Of a stretch of 7,930 nt of DNA, positions 7,272 through 7,930 are shown one piece after another. A program made the position numbers and the translations under genes. Position 1 is the stretch's first letter. Each line of letters opens with the position of its first letter. Origin of the DNA: Deltaproteobacteria bacterium (GTDB lineage: Bacteria > Desulfobacterota > DSM-4660 > Desulfatiglandales > HGW-15); the NCBI GenBank assembly GCA_019308525.1, contig JAFDIC010000171.1:1-7930 (forward strand), in the 5' to 3' direction. A model generated the notes under the pieces. The model was not told the origin of the DNA. It ran no database searches and worked only from the letters and a program-made list of their open reading frames with translations.

Positions 7272-7287
7272 CGTAATCCCTTAGTAT
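7259..7287 (+). promoter_or_regulatory. Possible promoter for the plus-strand exported-protein gene
   Basis: TTGAAC (7259-7264), a 17-nt spacer, then TAGTAT (7282-7287). Each box matches four of six consensus positions. The -35-like box is one of the YTTGAAC heptads. The expected start is near 7294, about 40 nt before the ATG. The boxes are weak and the call rests mainly on spacing and position. Confidence 0.3.
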
Positions 7288-7322
7288 CCAGAGCATCTCC
7301 CTCACCTCCGGAATGCTGATTT

Positions 7323-7326
7323 GAGG
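7323..7326 (+). promoter_or_regulatory. Shine-Dalgarno of the exported-protein gene
   Basis: GAGG stands 6 nt before the ATG at 7333, supporting that start on the plus strand and the reality of the gene. Confidence 0.6.
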
Positions 7327-7332
7327 TTTTCT

Positions 7333-7930
7333 ATGAGCCCTAGAAAGACCATATTTCTCCTGGCAACCGTGACAGCCCTCCAGGGCTTTTTCCTCCTCTT
7401 CTCCCCCCGGGGGCTCCGGGCGCAGAGCCAGGAGCTTGCTCTTGGGCAGGAATCCCGGCTGATACGAGAGCTTGCCGGGACGGATATCCTCCAGCCTGAG
7501 CAGATCCAAGAGATCAGGGACGTCGTGGCGCAGGAGAAGACCTGCACGGAAGCCCTTGAAAGGATAAGGAGGAATGAGGGTGGTACGCTCAGCAAGGAGG
7601 AGCTGGAGGCTTGCAAGAAATCCCAGCAGGTCAAGGAGGTGCTGGGAAAGGACAGGACCTGTCTTGACGCGGTAAAACGGATCCAGGAAAAGGGTGGATC
7701 CCTTACTCTGGATGAGCTGGCGGCCTGCAAGGAGGTCTCCAGGATTCTCCGGGAAAGGGCGCTCAAGGAGGCCGCCGCAGGGGTGCCTGAAAGGATAGAA
7801 AAGGAGGAAATCACCGAGGAACTCAGAAAGGTGGAGAAAGGAGAGAAGGAGGAAGAAAAGCGGCCAACAGAGGCCCCCCCGAAGGAGAAGGAGGAGGAGT
7901 TGAAGATCTTCGGGCACGAGCTATTCAAAA
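7333..7930 (+). CDS. Exported protein with Cys-bounded repeats, N-terminal part; possible polysaccharide-export (SLBB) protein
   Basis: 199 codons are open from the ATG at 7333 to the right edge. Residues 1-30 form a signal peptide: SPRK, a hydrophobic core at about 7-23, then GLRA before QSQE as the likely cleavage point, so the mature protein is periplasmic or outer-membrane. Residues 69-95 and 108-133 are two copies of a repeat that opens with TC, has a conserved GG[TS]L, and closes with EL.AC.K-type sequence. Residues 152-190 are rich in Lys, Glu and Pro, probably an extended or helical linker. The last residues, LKIFGHELFK, recall the FG..LF motif that precedes the export domain in Wza-like/SLBB proteins of deltaproteobacteria. 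That resemblance is from memory and the domain itself lies outside the window. GAGG 6 nt upstream supports the start. The gene is real; its function is uncertain. Confidence 0.8.
   Translation, partial: MSPRKTIFLLATVTALQGFFLLFSPRGLRAQSQELALGQESRLIRELAGTDILQPEQIQEIRDVVAQEKTCTEALERIRRNEGGTLSKEELEACKKSQQVKEVLGKDRTCLDAVKRIQEKGGSLTLDELAACKEVSRILRERALKEAAAGVPERIEKEEITEELRKVEKGEKEEEKRPTEAPPKEKEEELKIFGHELFK

Noticed and set aside
7573..7713. EF-hand calcium sites in the Cys repeats (GGTLSKEEL and GGSLTLDEL resemble EF-hand loop ends)
   Set aside because: Both loops lack the acidic residues at positions 1 and 5, so calcium binding is not supported. Only the Gly-x-Leu...Glu spacing is similar.
7069..7928. 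Minus-strand open frames of 282 and 208 residues across the repeats and the right-hand gene
   Set aside because: The longer one runs through the tandem heptads, and both are low-complexity Leu/Ser/Phe-rich shadows of the Lys/Glu-rich plus-strand gene, which has a Shine-Dalgarno and a signal peptide.

Overview
The window reads as a chromosomal segment of a moderately GC-rich Gram-negative bacterium, most likely a deltaproteobacterium (Desulfobacterota in the broad sense). That placement is inferred from gene order (pgpA, cinA, thpR, recA and alaS in one direction), from a Cys-rich insert in AlaRS, and from a repeat-laden spacer. I had no database to confirm it.

Positions 1-6729 hold a compact minus-strand block of six genes, transcribed right to left: larC (nickel-pincer cofactor synthesis), pgpA (phosphatidylglycerophosphatase A), cinA (NMN deamidase / CinA), thpR (RNA 2',3'-cyclic phosphodiesterase), recA, and alaS, which runs off the left edge after 700 codons. 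larC to thpR are packed with gaps of 7 nt or with overlaps of 11 and 29 nt. thpR and recA are separated by 73 nt, and recA and alaS by 19 nt. No terminator-like hairpin lies between them, so they look like one operon. A near-consensus sigma70 promoter (TTGACA, 17 nt, TATAGA) lies just upstream of larC and carries inverted repeats over and next to its -35 box. The pathways are mixed: metallocofactor, phospholipid, NAD salvage, RNA end processing, recombination and translation.

Positions 6730-7332 are a gene-free divergent spacer of about 600 bases. Most of it is an organised repeat region. Two diverged copies of a module each run through four different families of 7-bp tandem repeats and enclose a small REP-like hairpin. 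A third hairpin with a different but self-complementary stem sits between the copies. The two modules differ in length only by whole 7-bp units (nine in all).

Positions 7333-7930 hold the start of a plus-strand gene, cut by the right edge. It encodes a protein with a signal peptide, then two copies of an unusual cysteine-bounded repeat of about 26 residues, then a Lys/Glu-rich linker. The window ends on a short motif that resembles the lead-in to polysaccharide-export (SLBB-type) outer-membrane proteins; this functional call is tentative. Both edge genes are partial.

The most unusual items are the heptad-mosaic spacer and the Cys-repeat domain. The rest is well-conserved housekeeping content in a somewhat unusual operon.
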